Assembly (NCBI RefSeq): GCF_001039275.2
Contig: NZ_CP030117.1
Coordinates: 3,534,001-3,598,000, forward strand
Direction: 5' to 3'
DNA length: 64,000 nucleotides
From: Brevibacillus brevis
Lineage (GTDB): Bacteria; Bacillota; Bacilli; Brevibacillales; Brevibacillaceae
Shown here: piece after piece, positions 1 through 8,109 of the stretch
How the letters are laid out: each line of letters begins with the position of its first letter
Numbering within the stretch: position 1 is the first letter of the stretch
Position numbers and translations under genes: made by a program
The notes under the pieces: generated by a model
The model's input: the letters and a program-made list of their open reading frames with translations, nothing else
Database searches by the model: none
What the model was told of the DNA's origin: nothing

Positions 1-135
1 CCCTTTCTTCACTTCATCTACGGTAACCCCAGTTATGTAAGACAAAAAGGACGGGTAAAGCGGCAGGCAGCAAGGGGAAATAAACGAGAGAAAACCTGCT
101 GCAAAAGCCAAAAACACAGTAATATCGCCAGTCAT
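1..135 (-). CDS. ccdA: Cytochrome c biogenesis protein CcdA, N-terminal fragment
   Basis: Only the first 45 codons lie in the window; the gene runs off the left edge. The translation begins [20 protein letters not shown] and continues with [17 protein letters not shown]. This is the first membrane helix of the CcdA/DsbD family with its hallmark Pro-Cys-rich turn. CcdA passes electrons from cytoplasmic thioredoxin across the membrane to extracytoplasmic thiol reductants used in cytochrome c and spore maturation. The ATG at 133-135 follows a GGAGGT ribosome site at about 141-146. Family assignment is good; nothing can be said about the C-terminal half. Confidence 0.85.
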   Translation of the reverse strand, partial: MTGDITVFLAFAAGFLSFISPCCLPLYPSFLSYITGVTVDEVKKG

Positions 136-412
136 ATGTACCTCCGGTGGGTATTTTATCCACTATCTTCTCATTGTATCGAATCTTTTCCCCCTTCAAA
201 AGTAGCAATGACACTTTGTCTTAAATCCGTGACAATTTACTTTACATAATATTTATTATGTCTTAAAACTCGCCCTAAAATATTACAATTGGATGAATAA
301 ATCTGGTCCACGTTAGAAAATAAATCAGATTTGTGACAAATGTGATTACCTTCAGGTGTGATTTTGCTATAGGTTTCAAACTGCACAGGATAACGAATAC
401 TTCCATTGTACA
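136..412. other. Intergenic region upstream of ccdA
   Basis: This AT-rich stretch has no credible gene on either strand. It should hold the ccdA promoter (a TACAAT-like -10 lies near 170-180 on the minus strand, without a convincing -35). It also holds a perfect inverted repeat at 244-261 and a smaller palindrome (ATTTGT-G-ACAAAT) at 329-341. Confidence 0.5.
244..261. promoter_or_regulatory. Perfect inverted repeat upstream of ccdA
   Basis: ACATAATA and TATTATGT are perfect 8-base arms around a 2-base centre, about 110 bases upstream of the ccdA start. It has the size of a repressor operator and its AT-rich arms are loosely Fur/PerR-like, but it does not match either consensus well. No run of T follows it, so it is not a terminator. 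Confidence 0.35.
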
Positions 413-445
413 CAAAAAAGAGGCGGATGCACTCCGCCCCTTCTT
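413..445 (-). terminator. Rho-independent terminator after the RND adaptor gene
   Basis: On the minus strand, GGCGGA and TCCGCC form a stem around a 5-base loop and are followed directly by TCTTTTTTG. It starts about 20 bases after the stop codon of the adaptor gene and ends the marR-RND-adaptor group. Confidence 0.85.
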
Positions 446-457
446 CGATACTCTTTT

Positions 458-1684
458 TTACTGAATCGTGACTTTACCGCCATCTTGAAGCAGTGTTTGC
501 CCTTTTACCACGATCTTATCGCCGGCAGACAAGCCTGTCAAAATTTCGATCTGATCACTGGAGGATTTGCCTGTAGTGACCTCGACTTGTTTTGCAATGT
601 CACCTTCCAGCTTGAATACATACTGCTTACCATCGCGATCAAAGACCGCACCGCGCGTTACAACGATCGATTTTGCTCCACTTTCCCCAACCGATGGGAA
701 GGTTACATTTACAACCATGTCGGACTTCAGCTCGTTGGATGGGTTTGGAATCGTAATCTCTACTGGATATGCCTTGAGTTGGGTATCCATTACTGGACTC
801 ATCGCCGTTACTTTGGCATCAATCGTTTTTCCTGTCGATTGTACGTTTACTTTTACGGTAGTTCCTACTTTTATTTTTGTGATATCTGCTTCTGACAGAT
901 TCGCTTTTACCAGAAGTGGGTTCGTGTTCACAACAACCACAACCGGCTGCTGACCTGCCATTTGACCAACTGCGCCGTTTACGCTGGAAATATATCCGTT
1001 GATCGGAGACGTCACAGTCGCATTCGCTAATTGCTCACGTGCGTTCTGCAAGCTTACTTGCGCTTGCTGTACAGAAGCTTCGGAAACTTGCACACTCGTT
1101 TTTTGCCCAGCAGATTGCAATGCCTGCTGCGCGTTATCGTAAGAGGTCTGTGCCGTTGTCAGTTGGGAGTTTGCCTGTTCCATCTGCTGAGCGGAAATTG
1201 CTCCTTGTGAAAAGAGCTGTTGCATCCGCTGCTGGTTTACTTTTGCATCCTGGAGCGCGGTTTCTGCCTGCTTCAGGCTATTTTTCGCTTGAACCAAGCC
1301 TTGATCAGAGCTGCTGCCCGCTTGGTTTAAGCTCGCTTTTGATACGTTGTAGGCTGCTTCTGCTTGTTTAACACCGTTCACCAGATCTTTTTCATCGAGC
1401 TTGAACAAGACTTGACCTTTTGTTACGTATTGGCCCAGTTTCACTGGCAGGGAAGAAATTTTCCCACCCACTTTCGGGGAGACTTGCACTTCCTCACTCG
1501 GCGCCAGCTTTGCCGTGAGACCAGAATCTGATACCACTGTGCCCGTTGCAACAGTTTCCACCTGTACAGGGGTTGCCGCTTCCACCGTTTCCGTAGGCGG
1601 TGTTTCCGCTTGCGGGCTGGAGCACCCTGCCACTAGCGAGATGGCTAGCAATGCCAAAATGACGGGTTTTTTACTTAGTTTCAT
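458..1684 (-). CDS. RND efflux membrane-fusion (adaptor) lipoprotein
   Basis: This is a HlyD/AcrA-type periplasmic adaptor adapted to a Gram-positive cell. It has a positively charged N-terminus, a hydrophobic stretch and a lipobox LVAGC (Cys21), so it should be lipid-anchored outside the membrane. The order is a short beta/lipoyl half (EVQVSPKVGGKISSLPVKLG), a long Gln/Ala-rich coiled-coil hairpin (about residues 95-220), the second lipoyl half (NATVTSPINGYISSVNGAVG) and a C-terminal beta-barrel region. It would couple to the RND permease encoded just upstream, 28 bases away. I chose ATG 1684 because AGGAGG precedes it and the lipoprotein signal starts there; an in-frame start 21 bases earlier lacks both. 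Substrate unknown. Confidence 0.9.
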   Translation of the reverse strand: MKLSKKPVILALLAISLVAGCSSPQAETPPTETVEAATPVQVETVATGTVVSDSGLTAKLAPSEEVQVSPKVGGKISSLPVKLGQYVTKGQVLFKLDEKDLVNGVKQAEAAYNVSKASLNQAGSSSDQGLVQAKNSLKQAETALQDAKVNQQRMQQLFSQGAISAQQMEQANSQLTTAQTSYDNAQQALQSAGQKTSVQVSEASVQQAQVSLQNAREQLANATVTSPINGYISSVNGAVGQMAGQQPVVVVVNTNPLLVKANLSEADITKIKVGTTVKVNVQSTGKTIDAKVTAMSPVMDTQLKAYPVEITIPNPSNELKSDMVVNVTFPSVGESGAKSIVVTRGAVFDRDGKQYVFKLEGDIAKQVEVTTGKSSSDQIEILTGLSAGDKIVVKGQTLLQDGGKVTIQ

Positions 1685-1712
1685 GTATGTCCCTCCTCTT
1701 CCCACAAACGTC

Positions 1713-4700
1713 TTACGATTCCAAAGCGGGATTAATTTTCTTTTGTTTCTTTGCTAATTTCTTTTCGAGTTTCAACTGGCGCTTCAAGCGTCTCTTTTTC
1801 CCTAGATCATCAAACCAGGAAGCAACGACAGGAACCAGAACCAGGGTAATCAGTGTAGAGAAACCGAGACCGAAAATAACCGTTACGGCCATTGGTGCAT
1901 TCGTCTCAGAGCCGGCGCCGCCAGAGAATGCGAGCGGTCCAATCGCCAGAATGGTGGTAAGTGTCGTCATCAAAATCGGACGAAGACGAATCGGGCCAGC
2001 ATGCAGGATCGCATCATACAGCTCCATACCTTTTGCGCGCAATTGGTTCACATAGTCGATCAATACAATCGCGTTGTTCACGACCAGACCGATCAACAAA
2101 ATGTACCCGATCAAAACCCCAACGCTGATTGTTGTGCCTGTCGCCAATAGTCCAAGCAGAACGCCTGTAACGGTCGGTGGCACGGAGAACATGATGATAA
2201 ATGGAGTGTATAACGATTCAAACTGCGCTGCCATTACCATATAAAGCAACACGACTGATAGAACAATCGCTAGAGCAAGGCTACTGAATGATTCCATCAT
2301 TTCTTCACTTTGCCCGCCAAAATCTACTTTGTAGCCATCCGGGAGATTCAGCTTCGAGATTTTCTCTTGCACTTCCCTTGTTACAGAGCTCAGGTCACGC
2401 CCTGCCAAATCACTCGTTACTTGAACTTCACGGCTTGAGTTGGCACGGTTAATCGATACAGGCACATCTACCTTATTGATAGTCGCAACCGAGGTCAATG
2501 CGATCTGTGCCCCACCTGGAGCGGAAATTCGCATATTGTTCAAGAAGTTGATATCTTCCTGAAACTCTTTCGGCAGCTTGAGGTTGACGTCAATCTCATC
2601 ATCACCCGTGCGATAGTACGTTACCGTTTGACCTTGGAAGGAGGTGCGAACACTAGAGAGAATTTGTCCGGTCGTCAATCCGTACAAGCTCGCTTTCTCC
2701 GCATCGATCTTCACTTCCAGCTCTTGTCTTGATTCTTCCAAGCTGGTCGTTACGTTACTCGTACCAGGTACCTTCTCAATTTCACCTTTAATAATACCAC
2801 TAATGTCTTTCAATACGTCCAGATCATCCCCGCTAACTTTCAATTGAATTGGGGAACCTGTAGACATACCGGATGGTGCGCTTACCTTAATTTCAGGTCC
2901 AGCAATATGCTTCAGCTTTTCCTGGAGATCCATCACAACTTCATTGGAGGAACGTGTGCGCTGATCGAGATCTACCAGCATCAGGCTGATCGTCCCCTGA
3001 TTGGATGACAATGTGCTCGCTATCGGTGATGCATTGCTACCAACCGAAGTCGCTACAATTTTCTTCTCTGGAACCGTGTTGACAATTTCTTCAACTTGTC
3101 TGGTTACTTTTTCTGTTTCAGCCAGAACGGTACCATTTGGCATTTTGATAGAGATGTTTACTTGACCTTGGTCCATGGCCGGGATAAACTCTGCCCCGAT
3201 CAATGGAGTCAATGCAAGAGAGCCTACCATCATGACAACCGAAGATATCATGACTGTTTTACGATGGCCCAATGACCATTTTAACAATCTTTGGTAGCCT
3301 TTTTCTACTTTACTAAATCCAATGTTGAACCAAGTAACCGGATTGATTCCACGATAGTTCTCATGATGCGTATGCGACGGAATTTTGTTCAAAATTCTCG
3401 AACTCAGCATCGGCACGAGCAAAATCGAGAATACAAGTGCCGCAATATGTGAGTAAACAACCGTCAATGCAAGAGGTCCAAACAACTCAGAAGCAATACC
3501 TTCTGTGAGGGCAATCGGCAAGAATACGCAAATTTGCGCCAAAGCCGAAGCCATAACTGCCGTACCTACTTCCTTGGAACCATCCAAGGCTGCTTCCATC
3601 ATGCCTTTTCCCTGTTCTCGATGACGGAAAACATTCTCGAGCATAACAACCGCAAAGTCAATCAACGATCCCAATCCCAGTGTCAAACCGGAGAGGGAAA
3701 TCAGGTTGATCGTCTGTCCAGTCATGTACATCAGCAAGAACGTAGCAACGATGGATACGGGAAGAACGATGACCGCAATTACCATGGATCGCAAGCTGCC
3801 CAGGAAGAAGAACAGCAAGATCATACCGATACCGCCACCCAACAGGGCATGTTCAGCGGTGGTGTAAACGGAATCCTTAATGTAGACGGATGTATCCAGA
3901 GTCGTAATGATTTCTACGCCTTCTGGCAGCTCGCTTTTGATTTTCTCCAGCTCAGCTTTTACATCATCTGCTACCTCAATGGTGTTTCCGCCAGAAGCTT
4001 TTGTCACTTTAATACCCAAGCTAGGTGTTCCATTTACGTAACTCATTTGCGTTATATCTTGATGCGTGTCTTTTACTTCGGCAATATCACTGAGCCTGAT
4101 GGAGTTTCCTCCGACAGAGATTGGTGTCAGCGCGATTTGTTCGATATCGGCAAACTCACCTTGTACACGGATGTTGAGCTTGGCGTCACCCTCGCGTACC
4201 GCTCCACCGGAACCTGACAAGTTGCTGCTCTGTAGAGCTTGCTGAACTTGATCAAGTGACAGTCCATACGCCGCTAGTTTTGCTGGGTCAACTGTTACAT
4301 CGATGATACGGCTTTGTCCGCCGCTGATGGAAGCAGATGCGACCCCATCAATACGCTCCAGGCGTGACTGGATCATATTCTCTGCCATCTTTTTCAATTT
4401 GTTGATATCTTGCTCACCCGTCACCGCAAATTCAATGATCGGTGTACTGTTCGGGTCAATGCGCAGTACGCGGGGCGCTCTGGCTGAGTCAGGCAAAGAG
4501 CCACGAACCTGATCTACCTTCTCCCGCATGTCGAGAGTCGCCTGATCAAGGTCTGTCCCCCAGTTAAACATGAGGATAACCTGTGAAGCTCCTTCCATCG
4601 ATACCGATTGTATACTATCTAAATCGGATACCGTTGCAAGTGCGTCCTCAATCGGTTTCGTTACTAGTTTTTCTACCTCACTCGGAGATCCGCCGTCAAC

Positions 4701-4850
4701 GGATGTAACCACGACAGCAACCGGGAAGTTAAGATCCGGCATGAGATCAATCGACAAGCGAGGCAGTGAAACGAAACCAAAAATCATCATGGCCAGAGTC
4801 AACATAATCATGGTGACCGGGCGTTTAATCGATAGTTCAGAAAGATTCAA
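1713..4850 (-). CDS. RND-family efflux permease (AcrB/SwrC-like)
   Basis: This proton-driven pump of about 1,045 residues has the AcrB layout: N-terminal helix (LSIKRPVTMIMLTLAMM), large extracytoplasmic domain, five-helix bundle, second large domain and a final helix bundle. The TM4 motif, usually VDDAIVV, reads IDFAVVMLENV here, so the second aspartate of the proton relay is Phe. The closest known functional analogue in Bacillus is SwrC (YerP), which protects against surfactin; that parallel is inferred from family and host type only. The reading frame is open from GTG 4859, but TTG 4850 has a better-spaced GAGGTGA site and gives the family-typical start MNLSELSIKRP. It follows marR and precedes the adaptor gene, so the three are probably one operon. 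Confidence 0.9.
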   Translation of the reverse strand: MNLSELSIKRPVTMIMLTLAMMIFGFVSLPRLSIDLMPDLNFPVAVVVTSVDGGSPSEVEKLVTKPIEDALATVSDLDSIQSVSMEGASQVILMFNWGTDLDQATLDMREKVDQVRGSLPDSARAPRVLRIDPNSTPIIEFAVTGEQDINKLKKMAENMIQSRLERIDGVASASISGGQSRIIDVTVDPAKLAAYGLSLDQVQQALQSSNLSGSGGAVREGDAKLNIRVQGEFADIEQIALTPISVGGNSIRLSDIAEVKDTHQDITQMSYVNGTPSLGIKVTKASGGNTIEVADDVKAELEKIKSELPEGVEIITTLDTSVYIKDSVYTTAEHALLGGGIGMILLFFFLGSLRSMVIAVIVLPVSIVATFLLMYMTGQTINLISLSGLTLGLGSLIDFAVVMLENVFRHREQGKGMMEAALDGSKEVGTAVMASALAQICVFLPIALTEGIASELFGPLALTVVYSHIAALVFSILLVPMLSSRILNKIPSHTHHENYRGINPVTWFNIGFSKVEKGYQRLLKWSLGHRKTVMISSVVMMVGSLALTPLIGAEFIPAMDQGQVNISIKMPNGTVLAETEKVTRQVEEIVNTVPEKKIVATSVGSNASPIASTLSSNQGTISLMLVDLDQRTRSSNEVVMDLQEKLKHIAGPEIKVSAPSGMSTGSPIQLKVSGDDLDVLKDISGIIKGEIEKVPGTSNVTTSLEESRQELEVKIDAEKASLYGLTTGQILSSVRTSFQGQTVTYYRTGDDEIDVNLKLPKEFQEDINFLNNMRISAPGGAQIALTSVATINKVDVPVSINRANSSREVQVTSDLAGRDLSSVTREVQEKISKLNLPDGYKVDFGGQSEEMMESFSSLALAIVLSVVLLYMVMAAQFESLYTPFIIMFSVPPTVTGVLLGLLATGTTISVGVLIGYILLIGLVVNNAIVLIDYVNQLRAKGMELYDAILHAGPIRLRPILMTTLTTILAIGPLAFSGGAGSETNAPMAVTVIFGLGFSTLITLVLVPVVASWFDDLGKKRRLKRQLKLEKKLAKKQKKINPALES

Positions 4851-4898
4851 TCCACTCACCTCTTCTTTATATATCTGCTAATTTTTTGTGAGTAATAG

Positions 4899-4911
4899 TT
4901 CGTATAACGAA
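4899..4911. promoter_or_regulatory. Palindrome TTCGT-N3-ACGAA, possible MarR operator 1
   Basis: Five-base perfect arms around ATA, 41 bases centre-to-centre from a related palindrome at 4938-4954. Both sit between the end of the MarR-type gene and the RND pump start. The shared TTCGT/ACGAA arms suggest one dimeric regulator binding twice. If the MarR gene actually continues through this region in another frame, the sites would be within coding sequence. Confidence 0.4.
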
Positions 4912-4937
4912 ATGAATAAGGTGAACCTCGAGTCAAC

Positions 4938-4954
4938 ATTTCGTTCAACGAAAT
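4938..4954. promoter_or_regulatory. Perfect 17-bp palindrome, possible MarR operator 2
   Basis: ATTTCGTT-C-AACGAAAT is a perfect inverted repeat and shares its TTCGT/ACGAA core with the site at 4899-4911. No T-run follows, so a terminator is unlikely. Placement 79-95 bases upstream of the RND start suits an operator for the adjacent MarR-type regulator. Confidence 0.45.
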
Positions 4955-4974
4955 ATCAAGGGATGAAACCATTT

Positions 4975-5307
4975 TTAGACGGTTTGTGAATTTCCCCATT
5001 TCACATCTCGCTGTTGGTATACACGCTCTGTCAGTGACACCCACACAACTCGTCGATCTGATTGGTCTCGGAACCTGCGTACCAGGTTTTCCTGCTCCAA
5101 CCGGTTAATGAGACCGGAAGTTGTGCTGTATGAAAGACCGACAGTCTTACTTATGTCCCCCATTGTTTTTGGCCCGTTTCCAAGCTGCTCCAGAATCAAG
5201 ACCTGTTGCCATGTTACATCGCTTGTATCCAGCTCTTGCTCAGAAATCGTGGTAAACAAAACACTGGCTTCTTGCAGGAGTTTTGCCAACTGAATCAGTT
5301 CTTTCAT
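4975..5307 (-). CDS. MarR-family transcriptional regulator (short, possibly frameshifted)
   Basis: A winged-helix repressor: the recognition-helix region (TMGDISKTVGLSYSTTSGLINRLEQENLV) and the wing with the family motif DQSDRRVVWVSLTE are intact. ATG 5307 follows GGAGG five bases upstream. The frame stops at residue 110, whereas the family is normally 140-150 residues and needs its last helix for dimerisation. In another frame, from about 5010 to a TGA at 4856, lies a sequence containing KMVSSLDISLNEMLTR that looks like the missing C-terminal helix, and that stop overlaps the RND GTG. So the gene may be frameshifted here, or naturally short. Likely controls the RND pump encoded downstream. 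Confidence 0.75.
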   Translation of the reverse strand: MKELIQLAKLLQEASVLFTTISEQELDTSDVTWQQVLILEQLGNGPKTMGDISKTVGLSYSTTSGLINRLEQENLVRRFRDQSDRRVVWVSLTERVYQQRDVKWGNSQTV

Positions 5308-5403
5308 GAGAACCTCCCTTGCCATCCTTACTTAACCACTTCAACCCATAACTAAACGTTTATTTCCCAAAAATAATTCTACTGAAATGTATATGTAGTG
5401 AAG

Positions 5404-5419
5404 TCTACCCAGGGGTAGA
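5404..5419. promoter_or_regulatory. Palindrome TCTACCC-AG-GGGTAGA upstream of the two-component system
   Basis: Perfect 7-base arms with a 2-base centre. A sister palindrome with the same geometry and similar arms lies 33 bases (about three helical turns) downstream at 5437-5452. No T-run follows. Good candidate for a response-regulator site, probably autoregulatory. Confidence 0.45.
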
Positions 5420-5436
5420 TTTCTGACAGGGATTTA

Positions 5437-5452
5437 TCTATCTGGAGATAGA
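5437..5452. promoter_or_regulatory. Palindrome TCTATCT-GG-AGATAGA upstream of the two-component system
   Basis: Perfect 7-base arms and a 2-base centre; consensus of both sites is TCTAYC(C/T)-N2-(G/A)GRTAGA. It is 60 bases upstream of the likely kinase start, in a position to activate or repress that promoter. Confidence 0.45.
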
Positions 5453-5512
5453 CGACAACGCATGCTAGAATGAAGTTAAGTGATTATCCGGCAGAGAAAG
5501 AAGGACTTCTCA

Positions 5513-6715
5513 TTGTTGAAGATAATGATGAAAGCCATACAAAAACGATTATTAATCATGTGGTTTTCCATCTTAATTGTATTAGCTTTGCTTCCTGATT
5601 CCTTTAAAAGGGAAACTCCGTTGCAATTTTCCCTTACCATTGTACTATTTATTTGTTACCTTGTGGTATTTTGGACTTCCAAGAAAAAATGGAAGCCTTT
5701 CCAATTCGAATTCGTGACAGTCGTGCTCGGAATTGTCTCGTTACTAAAGTCCCTCATCTTGGGTGGAGAGGGCTTCGGGTTGATGCTCCCACTCGCTGTT
5801 TTTATCGGTTTTCACATTCATGGACGCCGTGCGTTGGCTTATGCTACTTTTTTTGGTACGTGCAGTACGCTTTTTTTATATTTTGAAGAAAACCTGAAAT
5901 TCACGCACATCATCTCTTATATCCTTACGTATGTGGGTTGCTATATCGGCGCACGTGGCTATCGGATTCAGACAGAAGCATACGAAACCAACCAACAGCA
6001 CCTAGAGCAGCTACAAAAAGCACATTCAGAGTTACAAGAGGCGCACTTACAACTTCAAGAAGCAGCACTTCATTCCCTTCAAGTAGCCGTTCTGGAGGAA
6101 CGAACGAGAATTGCCCGTGATATTCACGATGCATTGGGCCATAGTTTGACTTCACTCATTGTCCAGCTACATGCCTTGAAATATATGTTGCAGGATGGAC
6201 CTGACAACGCACAAGAAGCCGTCCGCAACATGCTCGGAGTTGCCAAGCAAAGTCTGGAGGATATTCGCACGTCTGTCCATACATTGGCCCTGGATAAAAC
6301 CTCCTTGGGACTTACGCCTCTGCGGGCTCTCTTGTCGCAGGCTCAAAAGCATACGGGAATTAAAATGGAGCTCATATGCTCCGATCTGGACATTCCGCTC
6401 TCTCAAGAAATGACGATAACGTTTTATCGAATTTTGCAAGAAGCGATCACCAATTCCCTACGTCATTCTGACGCGAAAGAAATCCTCGTCATCATTGAAC
6501 AAAAGAAGGACATCCTGTTGTTGTCCATTCGAGACGATGGAAGCATCACGAGCGACCAAAAAATCAAACCCGGCTTTGGCCTAACTGGCATATCTGAACG
6601 AATTCAATTATTGAACGGAACTCTCGCCTATCGCATTCGAGAGCCTCACGGATTCCAACTCGATTTCAGCTTTCCGATTCGCCAGTCTGAACCAGAAAGG
6701 AGCATGCGAACATGA
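5513..6715 (+). CDS. NarL-type sensor histidine kinase (HisKA_3)
   Basis: Six hydrophobic segments fill the first 150 residues, with almost no extracytoplasmic loop, as in DesK/LiaS-like intramembrane sensors. A coiled coil (HLEQLQKAHSELQEAHLQLQ) links them to the HisKA_3 dimerisation motif RIARDIHDALGHSL, with the phosphorylated His at about residue 205. A short HATPase domain follows (FGLTGISERIQLLNG). It should phosphorylate the regulator encoded next, whose start overlaps its stop as ATGA. The frame is open from GTG 5480, but TTG 5513 has AAGAAGGA seven bases upstream; ATG 5525 is another choice. Signal unknown; divergence from the marR-RND operon hints at cell-envelope stress, which is only an inference. 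Confidence 0.9.
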   Translation: MLKIMMKAIQKRLLIMWFSILIVLALLPDSFKRETPLQFSLTIVLFICYLVVFWTSKKKWKPFQFEFVTVVLGIVSLLKSLILGGEGFGLMLPLAVFIGFHIHGRRALAYATFFGTCSTLFLYFEENLKFTHIISYILTYVGCYIGARGYRIQTEAYETNQQHLEQLQKAHSELQEAHLQLQEAALHSLQVAVLEERTRIARDIHDALGHSLTSLIVQLHALKYMLQDGPDNAQEAVRNMLGVAKQSLEDIRTSVHTLALDKTSLGLTPLRALLSQAQKHTGIKMELICSDLDIPLSQEMTITFYRILQEAITNSLRHSDAKEILVIIEQKKDILLLSIRDDGSITSDQKIKPGFGLTGISERIQLLNGTLAYRIREPHGFQLDFSFPIRQSEPERSMRT

Positions 6716-7398
6716 CCGGTAAACAAAAAGAAGGAGCCATTCGCGTGGTCCTAGTAGATGACCAAACGATGATTCGCCAAGGTTTGGGTTATGTCATTCA
6801 AATGCAAGCTGATATGGAAGTAATCGGGGAAGCCTCCGATGGTGTCGAAGCTGTTGAACTGATTGGCACCCTTGCACCTGATGTCGTTTTGATGGATGTT
6901 CAGATGCCCAACAAGTCTGGCATTGAGGCCACGCGAGAAATTATGCAACAGCACCCCCGTACGAAGGTCTTGATTCTTACAACCTTTGACAATCACAATT
7001 ATGTGGTGGACGGGATTCGTGCTGGAGCCGTCGGCTATATGCTAAAGGATGCCGACTCTCAGGAAATGCTTGATCTAATTCGCAGAGCCCACCAGGGTGA
7101 AGCCCTCTTCCACACCGTGACCGCTGCAAAAGCGCTTGCCGAAGCACTGCAAGGTCAAAGTGAGACACCTGATTCGACTACCTCCGCTCAATCAGTCTTG
7201 CTAGATGAACTGACGGATCGAGAATTGGATGTGCTTCAACAGATCGCAGATGGCTATCGAAATGATCAGATTGCGCAAAACTTATTTATATCAGAAGGCA
7301 CTGTAAAAACACATGTGCATCGGATTCTGCAAAAAATGGGTGTCGAGGATCGTACCCAGGCAGTGGCAAAAGCTCTACGACACAAAATCGTGAAATAA
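6712..7398 (+). CDS. NarL/FixJ-family response regulator
   Basis: An N-terminal receiver domain carries the acidic pair in VVLVDDQ and the phosphoacceptor Asp62 in VVLMDVQMPN, with Thr (ILTTFDN) and Lys (YMLKD) switch residues. A LuxR-type helix-turn-helix sits at about 165-225 (LTDRELDVLQQIADG and SEGTVKTHVHRILQKMGV). The start codon overlaps the kinase stop (ATGA), so the two are translationally coupled. The two matching palindromes upstream of the kinase gene are its natural candidate binding sites. Confidence 0.93.
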   Translation: MTGKQKEGAIRVVLVDDQTMIRQGLGYVIQMQADMEVIGEASDGVEAVELIGTLAPDVVLMDVQMPNKSGIEATREIMQQHPRTKVLILTTFDNHNYVVDGIRAGAVGYMLKDADSQEMLDLIRRAHQGEALFHTVTAAKALAEALQGQSETPDSTTSAQSVLLDELTDRELDVLQQIADGYRNDQIAQNLFISEGTVKTHVHRILQKMGVEDRTQAVAKALRHKIVK

Positions 7399-7409
7399 AT
7401 CAGACTGTT

Positions 7410-7919
7410 TTAGGCAGGAGGATTAAGCGGAATCAAGTTTCCGTCCTCCTGCTTTATGCTGATGGAAAACCCTTGTACCAGCTGTGCGCTGGACATCGCT
7501 TCAAATACAGCAGCAGCAGCCTTCTTCGTATCGATTACGCGGCAAATCACCGCTAACGTCCTCTCGCTGTCTTCCCCGCCGTCGCTATGGCCATTCCCTG
7601 TCTTTCCCAAGCATTCGTCCAACAGCTGTTCGATCAAATAGCGCATCTCAATCTCTGACTCACACAATTGAGGAAAGTGAACGATCATCGGATGGAAATC
7701 GTTCGTTTTCATGACCTGGTATCCTTGTTCTTTCATCTCTTCTGTCCAGCTCTGTAAAACTTCGTCTGGCCTTCCCTCGATCTGCTCCGCTACAACAGCA
7801 AAATGCTCGCCAACTTCCCCTACATTTCCGTAATGAATAGTATAAAGGTGCTCCGTTTCCTCATACCAAACCTCCCAGTAGCTCCACCTCGTTTCGTTTT
7901 TTTTCAGCATCCGAATCAC
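7410..7919 (-). CDS. Hypothetical protein with a WGR-like N-terminal domain
   Basis: A soluble protein of 169 residues. Residues 12-70 follow the WGR pattern: an aromatic strand (YWEVWYEE), a strand and turn (YTIHYGNVGEVGEHF, where WGR proteins have a similar RYGRVGxxGQ), then a helix ending in EEMKEQGYQV, matching the usual EKxxKGY. WGR domains occur in PARPs and in bacterial MolR-like proteins and bind nucleic acid in eukaryotic cases. The C-terminal hundred residues are not recognised. GTG 7919 has a weak GGAG; ATG 7910 is equally possible. It stands alone between convergent and same-strand neighbours, so there is no operon clue. Confidence 0.65.
   Translation of the reverse strand: MIRMLKKNETRWSYWEVWYEETEHLYTIHYGNVGEVGEHFAVVAEQIEGRPDEVLQSWTEEMKEQGYQVMKTNDFHPMIVHFPQLCESEIEMRYLIEQLLDECLGKTGNGHSDGGEDSERTLAVICRVIDTKKAAAAVFEAMSSAQLVQGFSISIKQEDGNLIPLNPPA
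7413..7453 (+). terminator. Long hairpin between convergent genes
   Basis: GCAGGAGGA and TCCTCCTGC pair over 9 bases, with an inner CGGAA/TTCCG stem in the loop. It begins 15 bases after the response-regulator stop and overlaps the 3' end of the convergent gene. The following TTTATG is a weak T-run, so termination efficiency is uncertain. Confidence 0.5.
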
Positions 7920-8058
7920 CGTTGTTCAACTCCGTTCAAATTGTAACCGTTTTGTAAATTATTCCACTGATCGACAGGTCTTGACAACAACTTGCAAAAA
8001 GATTGATTCGAAAGACTTGCAACTTTTTCACAAATAGGACTATTCGCTTATTCAAACG

Positions 8059-8084
8059 TAAAAAAAGACGGATATTGATCCGCC
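8059..8084 (-). terminator. Rho-independent terminator after the PAS kinase gene
   Basis: On the minus strand GGCGGAT and ATCCGTC pair (one G-U) around CAAT, followed by a run of seven T. It starts about 25 bases beyond the kinase stop. Confidence 0.85.
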
Positions 8085-8109
8085 TACAGTCACAATCCTT
8101 TTTTGTTTT

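Noticed and set aside
3534-4217. Long open frame on the plus strand inside the RND gene
   Set aside because: It is antisense to a strongly conserved RND pump, has no ribosome site and gives a low-complexity translation.
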